From positions 1 to 64,000 of the forward strand of contig CAKJVC010000072.1 of the NCBI GenBank assembly GCA_918026815.1: a stretch of 64,000 nucleotides of DNA. The letters are read 5' to 3'. This document shows positions 22,956 to 34,875 of this stretch, one piece after another (the stretch's first letter is position 1; every line of letters begins with the position of its first letter). The position numbers and the translations under genes are program-made. The notes below the pieces were generated by a model. It was not told the origin of the DNA. It saw only the letters and a list, made by a program, of their open reading frames with translations, and made no database searches. Source of the stretch: Chalara sp. BL73 (taxonomy: Eukaryota > Ascomycota > Leotiomycetes > Helotiales).

Positions 22956-24916
22956 CAATACGCCCTTCAGAAGACAGTCTACTTTCTACCAAAGAAAGAC
23001 CCCTTTTCCATCCCGTTCGTGGGGGAAGGTGGTCAGGTGATGTAATTTGCTTCCAACTTTGTGAGCAGGAGAAGGACATGGCAGAGCCCATCCTCTTGTG
23101 CTATGATCATGGGATCAAAGATATTCTATTCCGCCTTCGCAAGCTTTCACAGAAACGGGAGTACTGAATGTGCAAGCGGAGATAATTCGGCTTCACAAGG
23201 ACAACGCGTGTGCTAAGGCAATCGCGACAGAACGCTGCAAGGGCTGGGAAAGTAGCCTAAGTGGCGCTTTTTGTTAAGCAATTGTGCTAATTATAGCGAT
23301 TCTGGTATTTAGTGCTAATGTGAAAGGCTGAATTGGGGAGAGCAATGACACAGAGATGATGCTCAGTTGAAATATTTTCTGCGTTGTGAGCTAGATTTGC
23401 TATAGTAGGATCTTTCTCTTTCCAGACTCCCAGCGAAAGACTACTTGTTCTTCATAATTGAGCGAGACTAAGATGCTGTCCACTGCAGTCATCGGGGGTA
23501 GGGAAGAGGCAATTTGGGCACTATATAAGCCTGAGCAAAAGGTGATGCAGCGAGGATAAATATTTGAGTTGCTATTATACTCTACCTGAAAATACCAAGA
23601 AGGCGATGTTAAGACGCAATCGCCAATCGGATCCTCCTTGGGTATGTTAAAAGCTACTGTTGATGGGAACTATGACCGACGAATCAATAGCGATCAGCAG
23701 TTTAGAACCAATGTACCTCATTCTTTGGATTATGAAAGATCATGGAACCCGATAACCACCCTAGATAACACAGCGACCTCTCTTTGACGAGATGGCGCTT
23801 GAGTAAAACCATAAGAAAAGTAGCAGCTTTCTAGCAATTTCAACGATCGCCAAAAGATGCCGCCGTCACGGCTCACTTCGGAGCACAACCCCGAAGACGT
23901 ATCCGACACACCTCAGAGACGCTGACCAGGCATGGGAAGTGTATTAAACTCATACTTCTGTTACAATTTACAAAAGGAGGTATCATTGATGTTCGGCTGG
24001 TCATAACATCATATGAGCACTTAGCGAAAATTAGCCGGGCCAGAAATAGGGGGTAGACTCGGCTATGGAGGTGCCCCTGGACATCTTTCACATCATGCCA
24101 AAAAAGACAACATTAGCAGCCAATGATAGGCACTGAAATGACCTCCCAGAAGGGCGGAATTCTTCCCTACTTTGAGCTATTCTTTCCATGCATGACGCAT
24201 TGCGTCCACTGCAGTCGGTCGAGGTTCCAGGTGGAGTTTTCCGGGGTCATGACTAGAACATCAACGAAACAGTTGCCATTGACCGGTCACGGAACACAAT
24301 CGCTAGAAGGCTACGCCCTAATTCACTAGATGCAACACAAGGGGAGAAGCAGTTGGGTAATTTCTGTAATTTATAGGGTAATTTATAGGGTAATGATTAT
24401 GCCTTGATGACGCTCGCCATCCACTTTCAGAAGGAGGAGAAGTGCAGGTAGTGCCTTATACAGTGGGTCGTAGCGAGTCCGTGTCAAAGCCGAAACTGCC
24501 CGAAGCACAAGTCATAACAACACCAAACAAGACAAACTGCCACATGGTTCCAACAAGGTTCGCTAGTCCCCTTCTTATCATATATAGGAGGAAATGTGGA
24601 TAGACCAGAGCTTATCCGCCTGCATGAAACCCCGCCGCCCCGTATCTACAACGTGCAGTTTAGCGGGCTCCGATGTGTGCGCCGCTTGGTAGAATTTTGT
24701 TTTCGAGGGGGTCACTTAGCGATAAAGGGATATGACGCCTTGCCCAAGATAGGGCTCGATATTCTCATTACCCTATAGATATCAACCGACAAGACAGAAA
24801 GGATTGCGGGGAAGCTCATAGTCTGTGCCCCAGAAACGAGCAAAGTCCATTAAAGCGCGAGTATCTCGTAGTGTTGAGAAACAGAAAAGTCATTACCAGA
24901 TATAGAGGATAGCAAG

Positions 24917-26075
24917 ATGGGTTCCAACGCAGAGCCAATTCCAAGATGCTGGATCGAGACCCCTTGTGTGCGCTCAGCTGCACTCTCCAGAGAAGCAGGA
25001 TGGTATCTTCCCCAACGATGACTCAACAAATTGTATACTGAAAACCCTCAGTAACATCTACCTCAAACTTGAGACCCTTCAACCTTCCGCCTCCTTCAAA
25101 TCGCGAGGAATTGGCCACTTGATGTCCCTCGCTCTCGCATCTCACGGCGCCACTAAACCAATTCACTTCTACTGCTCCTCTGGCGGCAACGCAGGACTTG
25201 CCTGTGCAACCGCAGCTATCTCTCTTGGGCGACCAGCAACAATATGCGTACCGAAAAGTACATCAGACACCATGGTCGCGAAGATGCGCACCCTTGGAGC
25301 CCATGTTGTTATCCACGGCGCCCACTTTCTGGAAGCAGACACTTTTATGAAAAACGAGCTGATTGCCAAAGATCCGAATGCCATATATGTTCCTCCATTT
25401 GACCATGAGGATGTGTGGGAAGGCAATTCGACGATGGTAGATGAGCTAGAGAAGCAGATGCAAGATGTGGGCGGCTATCAAGGTGTGGTGTGTAGCGTTG
25501 GTGGTGGCGGACTGCTGATCGGTTTGATGCTTGGGCTGAGCAAGTATGGCAGGCTCCAGGGCGGAAGCCTGGATAGGCGGGGCATCAGGGTTCTAGCCAT
25601 GGAGACCGAAGGTGCAGAGAGCCTACACGTGTCGGTAAAGAACGATCGTCTAATAAAGCTTGATGCGATCACGAGTATAGCAACCAGCCTGGGTGCGACC
25701 CAAGTTGCATCAAAGTGTTTCGAGGTCGGTGTTAAGCCGGAAGTAACGAGCTGCGTATTTAGCGATGCGGAGGCCGCGATGGCTTCGGTCGCTTTTGCTG
25801 ATGACGAGAGGATCATGGTTGAGCCTGCATGTGGTGTTAGTATTGCGCCATGTTATAACGATACCTTACGCACGCTCCTTTTCCCGGATGTTTCGGAGGA
25901 GAAATTCTCGAAGCTGAATATTGTTATTGTGGTTTGTGGTGGCTCGAAGGCTACGTTGCAGATCTTGGAAGGGTATAGAAAGGAGTATAGTAATGATGCA
26001 AGGGTCATGAAGAAGTTTCACAAGAGGAGGCTAGCTTCTGAGAAGAAGAATAACTTGATTGAGAAGATCGACTGA
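24917..26075 (+). CDS. L-serine/L-threonine dehydratase (PLP fold type II)
   Basis: Exons 24917-25002 and 25052-26075 (intron 49 bp) give 369 residues. Splicing rebuilds the N-terminal block ALSREAGCNIYLKLETLQPS. The PLP lysine is in SASFKSRGIGHL (about residue 51). The phosphate/cofactor loop SSGGNAGLA is at about 78-86, and the second glycine loop VGGGGLLIGLM at about 182. EPACGVS and VVCGGSKATLQIL complete the serine dehydratase pattern. The enzyme deaminates serine/threonine to pyruvate/2-oxobutyrate in amino acid catabolism, as yeast Cha1 does. The unspliced frame beginning at 24966 is a false start inside exon 1. A related D-amino-acid or racemase specificity cannot be excluded. Confidence 0.9.
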
Positions 26076-26377
26076 GGGAATAAATAATGGGTTAAATTTT
26101 GGTTCTTGGCGTTAACTGCTCACAATGAAGGGCGTAATATAGAATATTCATTTCTCAGCCTAGACCGGACATGATATTATTTTTATCTAAGAAGATGTCA
26201 GTAATTTACGCAGGGTTAGAGACATGGCAATAACAATTATTTGAATACAGTACCTCCATCGAATTACTTGAGACTGTGGTTTTGCGGGGGAGGGTATGAT
26301 CCCATCTCCTATGTATCCAATACCAGTCAACTTTGTCTTTGCGTAACTCATCTGAATTAAAGGACCACCGCTACCCT
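26076..26377. other. Convergent intergenic region
   Basis: 302 bp between the convergent ends of the dehydratase and NAT9-type genes. AT-rich; presumably holds both 3' ends. Nothing else seen. Confidence 0.5.
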
Positions 26378-27167
26378 TCATCTCTCATCAACATATACCT
26401 CTCGATATCCTTCGACCCCATACTCGGTGAGGAATCCGCTAGTCCGCTTCTCTCCTATAAACCCCTCAAGCACCAGCTCAAGCTCACCAAAATAATTCGC
26501 ACTCTGATTAACCTTAATAAAGCCAATACTCTCAAACAGCTTAATGCTCTTCTCGTTCTTACTTCCAATCTTAGCTTTCAGCTGCAGCAGTTTCATCTTC
26601 TCTACCCCCTCTTTCTTCCCGAACTCAGCAAGAACTTCAGCCAGATTGCGCTGGATATAATGCAGAAAAGCGAGAATCGTGGCTCGGCCATATCCTTGCC
26701 TTCGTGCAGCCTGAGGAGCAACCATGAGCTCCAGCTCGCCGATACAACCTTCTGGATCTTCATCCGCCGTGGACAGGAAGAGATTCACATCCCCAATCAT
26801 CTCAGACGGTGCGTCTAGGGTTCCTGCTTTAGCCTGGTTGACGAGATCTGCTGAAGGTGGTTTGCAGGCTATGAAGGTCAGCTTATCAGCGTCGGTACGC
26901 CAACTTGCTTGCATAGCATATTCTTCTTCTAGAGAGAGTGGCTCGGAGGCCGTTGCTTCTTGAATTTCCTGAGCTAATTAGTATGTGATTAGAGAACGGG
27001 AAGGAAGATAAGTACGGGATCCTTCATCCATTCGTGGTATGTTTCCACATGGCGTTTTTCGTAGGGAACGAGCGTTATTTTGGACGTGAGGATTGCTGTG
27101 ATAGCTCAAGATCTCGTGATATTCGTGGGGTGGTTAGAGACTTACCCGTTCCTTGGTTGACAAACAT
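26378..27167 (-). CDS. NAT9-type GNAT N-acetyltransferase
   Basis: Minus-strand exons 27167-27146, 27095-27016 and 26968-26378, introns 50 and 47 bp, give 230 residues. The spliced N-terminus MFVNQGTAILTSKITLVPYE, then RHVETYHEWMKDPEIQEATAS and EPLSLEEEYAMQ, is characteristic of N-acetyltransferase 9 (human NAT9, S. pombe Ats1). The acetyl-CoA motif is ELMVAPQAARRQGYGRATI (R-R-Q-G-Y-G). KIGSKNEKSIKLFESIGF is motif B. NAT9 proteins acetylate protein N-termini or act in tubulin stability in animals; the fungal substrate is not established. The very small first exon (22 nt) is supported by phase and by the family start. It is divergent from the ABM-like gene at 27508. Confidence 0.88.
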
Positions 27168-27507
27168 TGTGAAATGAAGCTTTTTGTTATGAGAAAAGCT
27201 GCACCAGGTGAGAAGGAAATTTGAGGTCGAGAATAGATCACGTGCTCCAAGGTCATGTTTGTCGTCTCTAAAACATGTTATATCAGATTTTGAGCTGATT
27301 ATCTTTATTATTCGAATGCAATAGACCGAGGTATTCTCAAACTTTACTCCGACTTGAGTAGTCAGTACTATTAATGCGCGTCAGGAGCTATTGCATAATC
27401 AGGCACCTAAGGACTCGTACCACCTCTGAGGTATGAGACTAATCGACATATAAATAGAACTTTGCCTTGAATCCAAACTATCGATAACGAAGAATAAACC
27501 TGTAGTC
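27168..27507. promoter_or_regulatory. Divergent promoter region (NAT9-type / ABM-like)
   Basis: 340 bp between two divergent start codons. It must contain both promoters. No assignable factor site beyond AT-rich tracts. Confidence 0.45.
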
Positions 27508-28308
27508 ATGACTGTTACAGAATTGGCAATTATTCCTCTCAGCCATCCTCTTACGGAAGCCAGTGTAAGTCTAAATCAGCTTCCGCAATTTCCAATTGCC
27601 TTGCTCTCCCAAAATGGAGTCAGACGAAGGATTCATGAGTATTTATTTTTTGCAAGGTCTAGCACAATCAACCCATAGGATTTTTCTGACATTGTACAGC
27701 CATCGCTTCCAGACCCTCTCATTCAGAAACTTAAGGTCGCTAAATCCGTCCTCGAGACTAAGTCTGGATATCCATTCCGTTACTTCCAGCAAATAGAAGA
27801 CCCATCCATCATCTACACTCTCGGGAAATGGGACTCAGTAGCCGCTCACGCTGCTTTTCTCCCCTCTGCTGAAAACCAAGACTTGCTTAGGCTATTGAAG
27901 GATGATATCTCGGCATCTACTGATCGTCAAATGAAGATGTGGCACTTAGATGGTGATCTTTTCTCTGTGAAAGAAGGCGAGAGGGATGTCCTACAAGCAC
28001 CCGCCGTCAGTCTCAGCAGGCACTTCGTTCCTATTGAGAAGAAGGCTGGCTTTATGAACAAGTTTGTGGAGGTGAAGGGACTTCTTGAGGACTACACGGC
28101 AACTTTCAAAGTTGTAGGTGGATGGAGAATTGAAAAAGAGAGTATTGGGGGCAAGGAGAGAGAAGAATGGGCACTCTTTTCAGGATTTGACAGTGTAGAG
28201 GCACATATGGGGTTTGCGAAAACGAAGGGGTTCGAGAAGTATAGTGAGATTGTTGAATTTGTGGAGAGCTTTGAAGTTAGGCATTTGGCGAAGATTGAAG
28301 GGCTCTAA
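27508..28308 (+). CDS. ABM/dimeric alpha-beta barrel-like protein
   Basis: Exons 27508-27564 and 27700-28308 (intron 135 bp) give 221 residues. The N-terminus MTVTELAIIPLSHPLTEAS, then LPDPLIQKLKVAKSVLE, SGYPFRYFQQIEDPSIIYTL and GKWDSVAAHAAFLPS, is the pattern of fungal proteins with an antibiotic-biosynthesis-monooxygenase-like (ABM) ferredoxin fold: strand, helix, Y-x-x-Q-x-E-D-P, then W-x-S-x-x-A-H. A second similar half ends with WALFSGFDSVEAHMGFAKT, so it probably contains two barrel units. Members often dimerise; function is generally unknown and catalysis should not be assumed. The exon 1 to exon 2 join is phase 0 and rebuilds a continuous fold. Confidence 0.75.
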
Positions 28309-28696
28309 GCTGTGTGCTCAGTGGTCTGTAGGCTGTAGGCTGTGGGTTCAATTACTGTAAAATAGACTTTGAACCTGGCTTTGCTGGAAATTAGAACATT
28401 CAAATCCACTCAAGATAATATGCTAATTCAGTTGGCCGACCTTGTTGCTACTGTAGCAATTGCAATAAACATACTCGTCCGCGATGATTCGATGCAGTAG
28501 AAGTAAGACTTCAAGCCATAAGAGCCAAGACGGCTTTTGTCACTTGAATGAAGTCGACTTTCTTGATATAGGTAGGTGTTCATTGTCTCGCTATTCCATA
28601 AGTAGCAGATCATCTGAAATACCTAATATGTCATGACAAACGCCTTTTGCAATTCAGCCTCTTCCCAGATCTCAAACGTCATCTTTGCATCTTAAT
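28309..28696. other. Convergent intergenic region
   Basis: 388 bp between the ABM-like gene and the eL38 gene end. A short GTAGGCTGT duplication lies near 28327-28342. Nothing else seen. Confidence 0.45.
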
Positions 28697-29234
28697 CTAT
28701 GCAACTCGCTTTCCCCTGGCGTTCTTTTTGGGGGTATCGGCAATGGTGAGGCCTATTTACTCGCTTGTTAGTTCACTTCATCGTCACTCTCTTCGTCTGC
28801 TCTGCTTCAAGTAGAAAGATGGTGGATAAAGGAGGCGCTGCGATTAAACGTACTGGGTGGTAATGACTGCTTCAACTTTTCGGCCTTCTCAGCATCCTTA
28901 ACAATAAGAGTGTAAAGGTGTCGTTGGCAGCGAATCTTGAACTTCACAACGGGTGACTTCTTGGTCTTCTTTATCCGCGCCGCTGTTCTCGTGTCAGTCT
29001 CCAACCCTGATATTGATTCCTTCTGCCTCTCGGTTCCCCAATATTTTGACCAAAAGCAACATAGATCTGATATTAATCCCTCGCTGTGAAATAGACGTAC
29101 ATGAAGCATCCTTGCGTCTGGCAATCTCGATGAACTGGATTCTCCATTAGCTTTCTTCTTACAATCGCAATGTATAACTCTTGCGCATAGATTGAGCAAC
29201 GTACTTGCTTGATATCTGAGACTTCACGAGGCAT
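28697..29234 (-). CDS. RPL38: 60S ribosomal protein eL38
   Basis: Four exons on the minus strand (29234-29205, 29134-29101, 28982-28854, 28752-28697), introns 70, 118 and 101 bp, give 82 residues. The protein begins [10 protein letters not shown], continues [20 protein letters not shown], then [18 protein letters not shown] and [18 protein letters not shown], and ends [10 protein letters not shown]. This is the full eL38 family sequence with the usual length. The three introns in so small a gene match the intron-rich ribosomal protein genes of filamentous fungi. Each splice was fixed by restoring the conserved eL38 residues at the junction. It acts in the cytosolic large ribosomal subunit. 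Confidence 0.96.
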
Positions 29235-31014
29235 CTTGAAAATATGGCGGTTTGTTTGGACGGATTGGTCTTGTCTTGCGCGTGGGGCTGAGATTGTTGA
29301 AGTTAGAATTTTGGTTGTGGGAGAGAATTATGTAAGCTACTCTGAATGTTCGCTTGTGATAAGAGGCAGCCGTACGGTAACCTGTGGCGCCTAATTTATG
29401 TGGCTGGTGATGACGCGGTCACAAGCATGGAGGATATAGAACGTGTTCACTACATTTATGTATATAGTTTAGGATTCACTTCCGAACTGATGATGAACGG
29501 CTTGGAATCACTTGATCCCCAAATACTCTCAATTTCATATTGAAAGCTTGTCAAAGAAGCAATCTTCCGTTTTTGCGACAGCACTCGTTAGCAAAATGCC
29601 CACACCACTTGATAGAGCACTAAACTCCAGAGTAAGAATCGTGTTTTTCGAAGTTGAGTATGCTTGAAACTAATTTTTATCTTAGAGTACATTCCTTGGT
29701 GGGTATTAGATGTTGCAAAGTGATGCAATGTCTGATGTTGACGTTTCATAGCATTTGGCGGAATAATCACCGCCGCTGCGGTATGGAGCATATGGGGTCA
29801 AGGAGAGATATTTCCAAAAGAGCAAGACCCGACAGGTGGTATGTACTTATGCGTGCATTAGCACGATTATTCCCTACTAATATTGATCAGAACCTGAAAT
29901 GTGGACCCGTGAAGAGATGCGGAGATGGCTCGCGGCGGTAAGCTAGAGTCTTCCTCATAAACAGCACGTCACTAGAGATTTCCAAGCTCTCATTGACCAA
30001 TGGCCAGAGAAGTCTTGGAGCTTTCTTTTGCTACAGATGTGACGTAATCTTTGGCCCTTTCTCTAATTCACTCTAAATTCTGTTATATCATTTCAGCTAA
30101 TGTGAGATGACAAAGCGAAATCTTCACCCAAATTCGAAGGACTCGCGAGAGCAGCTACTAGAGCGGGTCAAAGCGAATATGAGAGTACCGAGGGCTTGAC
30201 TTGTAAAACTAGAAGATGCGAGCATGTTGTTTAGCGTACGGTGTTCATTATCAGATCCCTACGGCTCGCATAAATATCTCTGAGACATCAAGCTATCTCT
30301 TCAGCCGAGAAATAAGAGGCCGATCTTTAAAACCGACTGCCAACACTTAATCATTTTACCGCAACCGGTACCTTAACGTCAAATTTTTTTAAACAAAGTG
30401 AGAAGTCAATTTACCTTGGAAACAATTGGCCTATTGCATTGCCTCACGATTAATTAAACATTGATGAGCTTACAATAAAGCATAAAAAAGCAGCCCTCTA
30501 TTTCTCAGCTCGAGAAGCTACTTTATTCACATCAGCCGACTATGAGTCTCTTTGCATTTAGCCAGCCAGGCAATTCCCTTGCTCATGACAAAATTCTGTG
30601 TATTAATGGTATATAGAATTGAACTTCATTGATTGCTGCTATCTAGTAGACCATCCCGCCACCGAGAAATATTAAATTTCTCAAAATGTAGTCCATTTCC
30701 GTTGAGAAAAGTATTGACGAGCTGTAATAATTAAATCCATTGAAAAATTCATACGCTCAAATTAAAGAAAGTAAAGGATGTATGTAGAAGAAAGCGTAAA
30801 GCATTCCAGGCAACAGGTGGTATGCTTGAGATAACGGAATTTTGAGAAGTATTACTCAAAAAATAGAAACCTAGCAAGCTGACAGTTCAGCCCTTGTGAG
30901 GTTGGATGATGAGTGAAATATAGTCGGGGGGCAAGTCTGCCTGGACGAAACGACGTATCCGAAGTGTAAACTAGCCTTGATGGGCTCTAAATCATAGTGG
31001 TTTTGTCCACTTCC
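29235..31014. other. Intergenic with one MITE-like element
   Basis: 1.8 kb between the eL38 start and the 3' end of the long disordered-protein gene. It contains MITE-like copy A (30302-30510). The rest is AT-rich without a supported gene. Confidence 0.5.
30302..30510 (+). mobile_element. MITE-like element, copy A
   Basis: About 209 bp bounded by imperfect terminal inverted repeats: left AGCCGAGAAATAAGAGG, right CCCTCTATTTCTCAGCT (reverse complement AGCTGAGAAATAGAGGG). The interior is AT-rich, non-coding, and shares GCCGATCTT near the left end and a TTAAACATTGATGAGCTTAC block near the right end with copies B, C and D. Size, TIRs, no ORF and copy number fit a non-autonomous DNA transposon. 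Target-site duplication was not resolved. Confidence 0.7.
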
Positions 31015-33917
31015 TCAGTCAATATACATAGCATCAATCTTACGCTAGCAAAAGTCAATCTGGGTCAGAACGGCAAATTTCAGCACAGTGAAACTTACTT
31101 CCATCTCGGCGTTTTCTTGTTCGAGGTCTTCAGCATCTTGTTGCATCTTCTTAACCTGTAATTACATAACAGTGAGAAAGCAATCGAAGTCTGGTTGGAT
31201 CGATCTATTACATACCTGGAGAGCTCTTTCATATAGCTTCTGAAGTTCATCTTTTTTTGATTGAGCAGCAACGAGCCTAGCTTCCGCAGTCTGGCGTGAA
31301 CGCTCAAGTTCTGCAGAATCTCGGAGAGCAGGGGCTAAGATAGCTTTTCTAGGGCTATCTAAGACATTAGCTGATTCAACCTTACTAGCGTTTCGTTTCC
31401 TCGTAGAAGGTTTTGCAGATGCTGCGTTTGCCTTCCGGGAAGCTTGCGAAGCTGGTAGAGATGACGTTGAGCTATTAGGCTTACGGGGCTCTGTCCCCTT
31501 GCTCGATTGTTTGGAGATAGAAGAAGAGATCTGGGTGGCAACAGGTTTGGGTGCCCCAGGTAAAGACATGCTAGTAGTGGTTACCAGATCTTTCGGAAGA
31601 GCTTGTGAATTTGGTTGCTTTTCTTCTAACCGGCCGGAAGCAGGTTCTGAGGGGATATGGAAAGAACTCAAGCCTGTAAGCTCTGCAGCATGCTTTGTTT
31701 CAGGCCTCGTCATTGAAGTGACAGAAATGGATTTAAAAGGCTGGTTCTCTACTTCAGGCTGATATTCGGGAATCGCAGTTGGACCAGTGCAAGTTACGTT
31801 CTGCTGCTGAAGCGCTTCTTGAGTTTGGGCTTTACTCTGATGAGAAGAAATCACTGAAACAATCTGAGGCAGACGAGACTGTGTGTAATCGCCCTCAGGA
31901 ATAGATACAGTAATGCCCATGGAGGAGGTCACCAAGCGAGGCTCGAGCTCCCAACCTTGATCAAGAGCTAACATCGATGTAGGCTGGGCGACGCTTAGCT
32001 GAGGAATCTTTTCAAAAACAGGGGGAAGAACCATGTCTTCCTGTAAAAATTCAGGTTTAGGAACGTCCGCGCTAGAGTGGTCAGGGGAGGCAACTTTCGT
32101 GTCTTGGGTGGCTTGAGAAGATAACAAAGATATGGTGTTACGGAGTTTACGAATCGCCACTAGTTCTTCTGTATCAATTATCTCTGTAGGGGTTTCAGAG
32201 GACTGTCGGTCTTGTCCCATCTTGGTAGGGTTCCCCAAGCTGTCTTTATTTGGGACTTCGTCACCGTGTGAATGAATGCCTGAGCCAAAGCCTAGACTTG
32301 AGTTCAATGTGGCGGCCAGAAATTCTGTTTCCGTAGATGAGGGCTGATGCCGACCAAAGTTCTCTAGTTCTATGGAAGGCATAACTTCTAGAGTTTGAGT
32401 CGTCCGTTGAATCTCCTCAGCTGGTTTATTCTCGAACAGTTCTCCTTTCGTTGAAAGCTGTTCTTTAGGCTGAGCCAGAGATGGCTCAATTGTGTCTGGG
32501 ATTGATACTTGGCTTTGTGCTTCTTCTGTTTGGGATCTCAGCATTCTAACTTCCCAAGCGGCTTGAGCGGGACCACTTTCCAGCCCATGATTTGAAGTTT
32601 CTCCCTTCTTAGTGTCCTTGAGATCTTTGATTTGATGCCATTCTTCCGTGGGCTTCACCTTCGTTTTGAGCTGATCGACTTCATTCACAAGCTTTTGGCT
32701 CTGCTCAATATGAACTAATGAAATATCTTCAGAAGATGTCAGTTCAATCGTTGCTTGTCCTCTTTCTTCCACAATTTGAGCATTTTGACCTGCTTGAGAG
32801 CTTATATTGGCATCACACTCGTGATCAAGAATCTGGAGCAGACCCATTGGCTCTGCTCTGGGGAATTTTATAGATTGTGGCTTGCTGCTGCGTCGATTGC
32901 TAATGTTTCGTGGGGTGGTGTTAGCAGGCGCTTCTATTAACGATTTCGAATCGTCTTCCTCACTAATACTAAGTTCATCGTCTGACCCATCATCCTTCTC
33001 GGTGTCGAGTCCTCTTGCGCTGTTTGATTGTGGCCCTTTCTTTTTGAATCCTACAATAGCTGGCGCTTCATAAGAAGATACGTTGTACATGGGAACATTG
33101 CCAAATCCGAGAGAGCGAAGGTCTGATGTCGAGCAGAGTAAAAATTTCATTGATCCAACACGCTTGTACTCGCTTGACCATTGCTTTGTAACCCGTTCCT
33201 TTGGCCCCTTTGCTCCGGTAGTGGGATTGATGAATCTTCTAGAGGTTAGTGAAAGCTATTAAAAAACAATGCAAGACCAACCCAATTTCAAGTGAACTCG
33301 AACAACCATCTTTGTTAATATGTTGATTAGGCTCAATTGACGAAGCAACATCTTCGAAACTCTGAACTCTTTGTGCCACATCCATGCCTTCTCTAATAGT
33401 CACGTCATTCGGTGAACCTCCAATATCCTTGTGGAAAAGCTGTATTTCTATATTCCCTATGTCTCCATAATCCTGAGCACCCGCCACAGCATCTAAAGAA
33501 TTAGCCATTGTCTCAGTATTAGTTGCATAACTGACCTGTCTTGGAAGAACGCTGGCGAACTTCTAATTGGGAATATCTGTATGCGCTACGTTTGGGATAT
33601 GATTTTCTGATGAGTTTGCCTGATTCGCAAAATTTCTTGATAAAGCCTTTGCATTTCCTGATTTCCGTTGTTGCAGGATATGCAGACTCCCTTAGAATGC
33701 CTTCTATCACGACATCAATGAAGTCGACCACCCCTGCGCCAATTTCATATTGGACAGTAAGTACATCGCCGGGAGCTGTCAAAGCGTAACAAGAGATCGT
33801 GTTACCGTCGATGGAGACGCCATATTCATTCAATGGCTGTCCATCGATTCCTACCAACTCAATATTACCTGAACCCTCTTTGCCTCGGTGGTTCCGAAGA
33901 CCTGGAGGAATCTTCAT
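31015..33917 (-). CDS. Long, mostly disordered protein with folded N-terminus and C-terminal coiled coil (unrecognised)
   Basis: Minus-strand exons 33917-33536, 33492-33282, 33238-31216, 31155-31099 and 31044-31015 give 900 residues; introns are 43, 43, 60 and 54 bp. Residues 1-230 look folded (IELVGIDGQPLNEYGVSIDG, CYALTAPGDVLTVQYEIG, GRFINPTTGAKGPKERVTK, GSMKFLLCSTSDLRSLGFG), loosely like the fungal DUF7918 fold. Residues of about 230-800 are acidic/Ser/Thr/Gln-rich and disordered. The C-terminus has SRKANAASAKPSTRKRNASK (nuclear-localisation-like), then a coiled coil ELERSRQTAEARLVAAQSKK ending in VKKMQQDAEDLEQENAEMER. A nuclear scaffold or chromatin role is plausible but only inferred. 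One donor (GTTGGT at 33281) is non-consensus, though frame and homologous-looking sequence on both sides support it. Confidence 0.75.
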
Positions 33918-34875
33918 CTTCGCGTCAAAGTCGCACTGACTGCAGGAATCACGAAAGTGAAGTGTTTCTTTAGCATCAGTTGAGGTGGATTATACTATTG
34001 GTAATATTCTGCTGACCGTTCGACTGGTGCAATTGAGATTGACTCACTAGTGATAGTTAGAGTACACGGGTTTGTGTATAGAGAAATCGCATCACACGAG
34101 AATGTTTGAAATGTTCTCTGATCAGGTTTCAATCTTAAACTTGAGGCAAAAATATATCAAGGTGTAAGGTGTTGTTCTTTGATGGGAAGGAGCAAGCCTG
34201 CAGATGCCTTGGAGTCGGTGAATTTTTGGTGAATGAGGACGGCCTTTATGTTGCAAAATATGAGGTATATCTAGCATAGGCAGCAAACGTTCTATAGTCA
34301 ATTGTGAAAGTGACGGCATCTAGCCATGTTCCTGGATCGGGGAAGTTGGGCGCAAACGGCTTAAAATCCTAGAAGAGGAAGAGATACTGATACTCTTTGG
34401 GGAAATTTATGGCTTTTCAACTATCGTTACAAAATTTGTTCACAAGAAATACTTTCTTGTATCTCAACCGTATGAATAAGCAGCATCCTACTTGGATCCA
34501 TCTTCCACATTGAAGAGCAAACAGCGGCTACCACTACCAAGCGATTGAAAAAATCCTCCTCCTTCAGAATTTCATAGCACCTGGGTGTAAGATCTTTGTA
34601 TGGCGTGATCATATACTTGAAGTAAGACTGCATGAACGCCTAAGAGCGCTAAGAGCATGATGGGGTGCTGGATTCCAAGTAGCATCGAAAGATGACTTGT
34701 ATGAATGAGAATTTTGCGTTTATGCGATGGTAGCAAAAACCTTGTTCTGCGGGCAACAACGCCTTGTGGGAGTGCCTCAGTGACTATGTTCTATTGAACA
34801 CAACAGAGATCAGCTCTTGCTATTGCCCTTGGCGTTGGCCTATTGCCAATTTTAGTTTGGGGCAATCAGTTCGGT
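33918..34875. other. Intergenic
   Basis: 958 bp between the 5' end of the disordered-protein gene and the 3' end of MTR2. Short frames only; no domain seen. Confidence 0.5.

Larger units (their letters stand above)
21637..24916. other. 3.3-kb gene-poor region with gene relics
   Basis: No intact gene is supported. It contains the HET-domain relics annotated separately (22097-22315 minus, 22535-22955 plus) and a small direct repeat of a TAATTTATAGGG-like unit near 24370-24395. The composition and broken frames suggest decayed sequence between RAM2-side genes and the dehydratase. Confidence 0.55.

Noticed and set aside
23936..24058. Plus-strand segment reading GGIIDVRLVITSYEHLAKI, reminiscent of the SNF2 helicase I-V-I-T-S/T-Y motif
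   Set aside because: Only about 20 residues, no flanking helicase motifs and no continuity; too short to call a relic.
24917..31014. Secondary-metabolite cluster (dehydratase, acetyltransferase, ABM-like neighbours)
   Set aside because: No PKS, NRPS, terpene synthase, P450 or cluster regulator is present, and eL38 is embedded in the group; ordinary neighbours.
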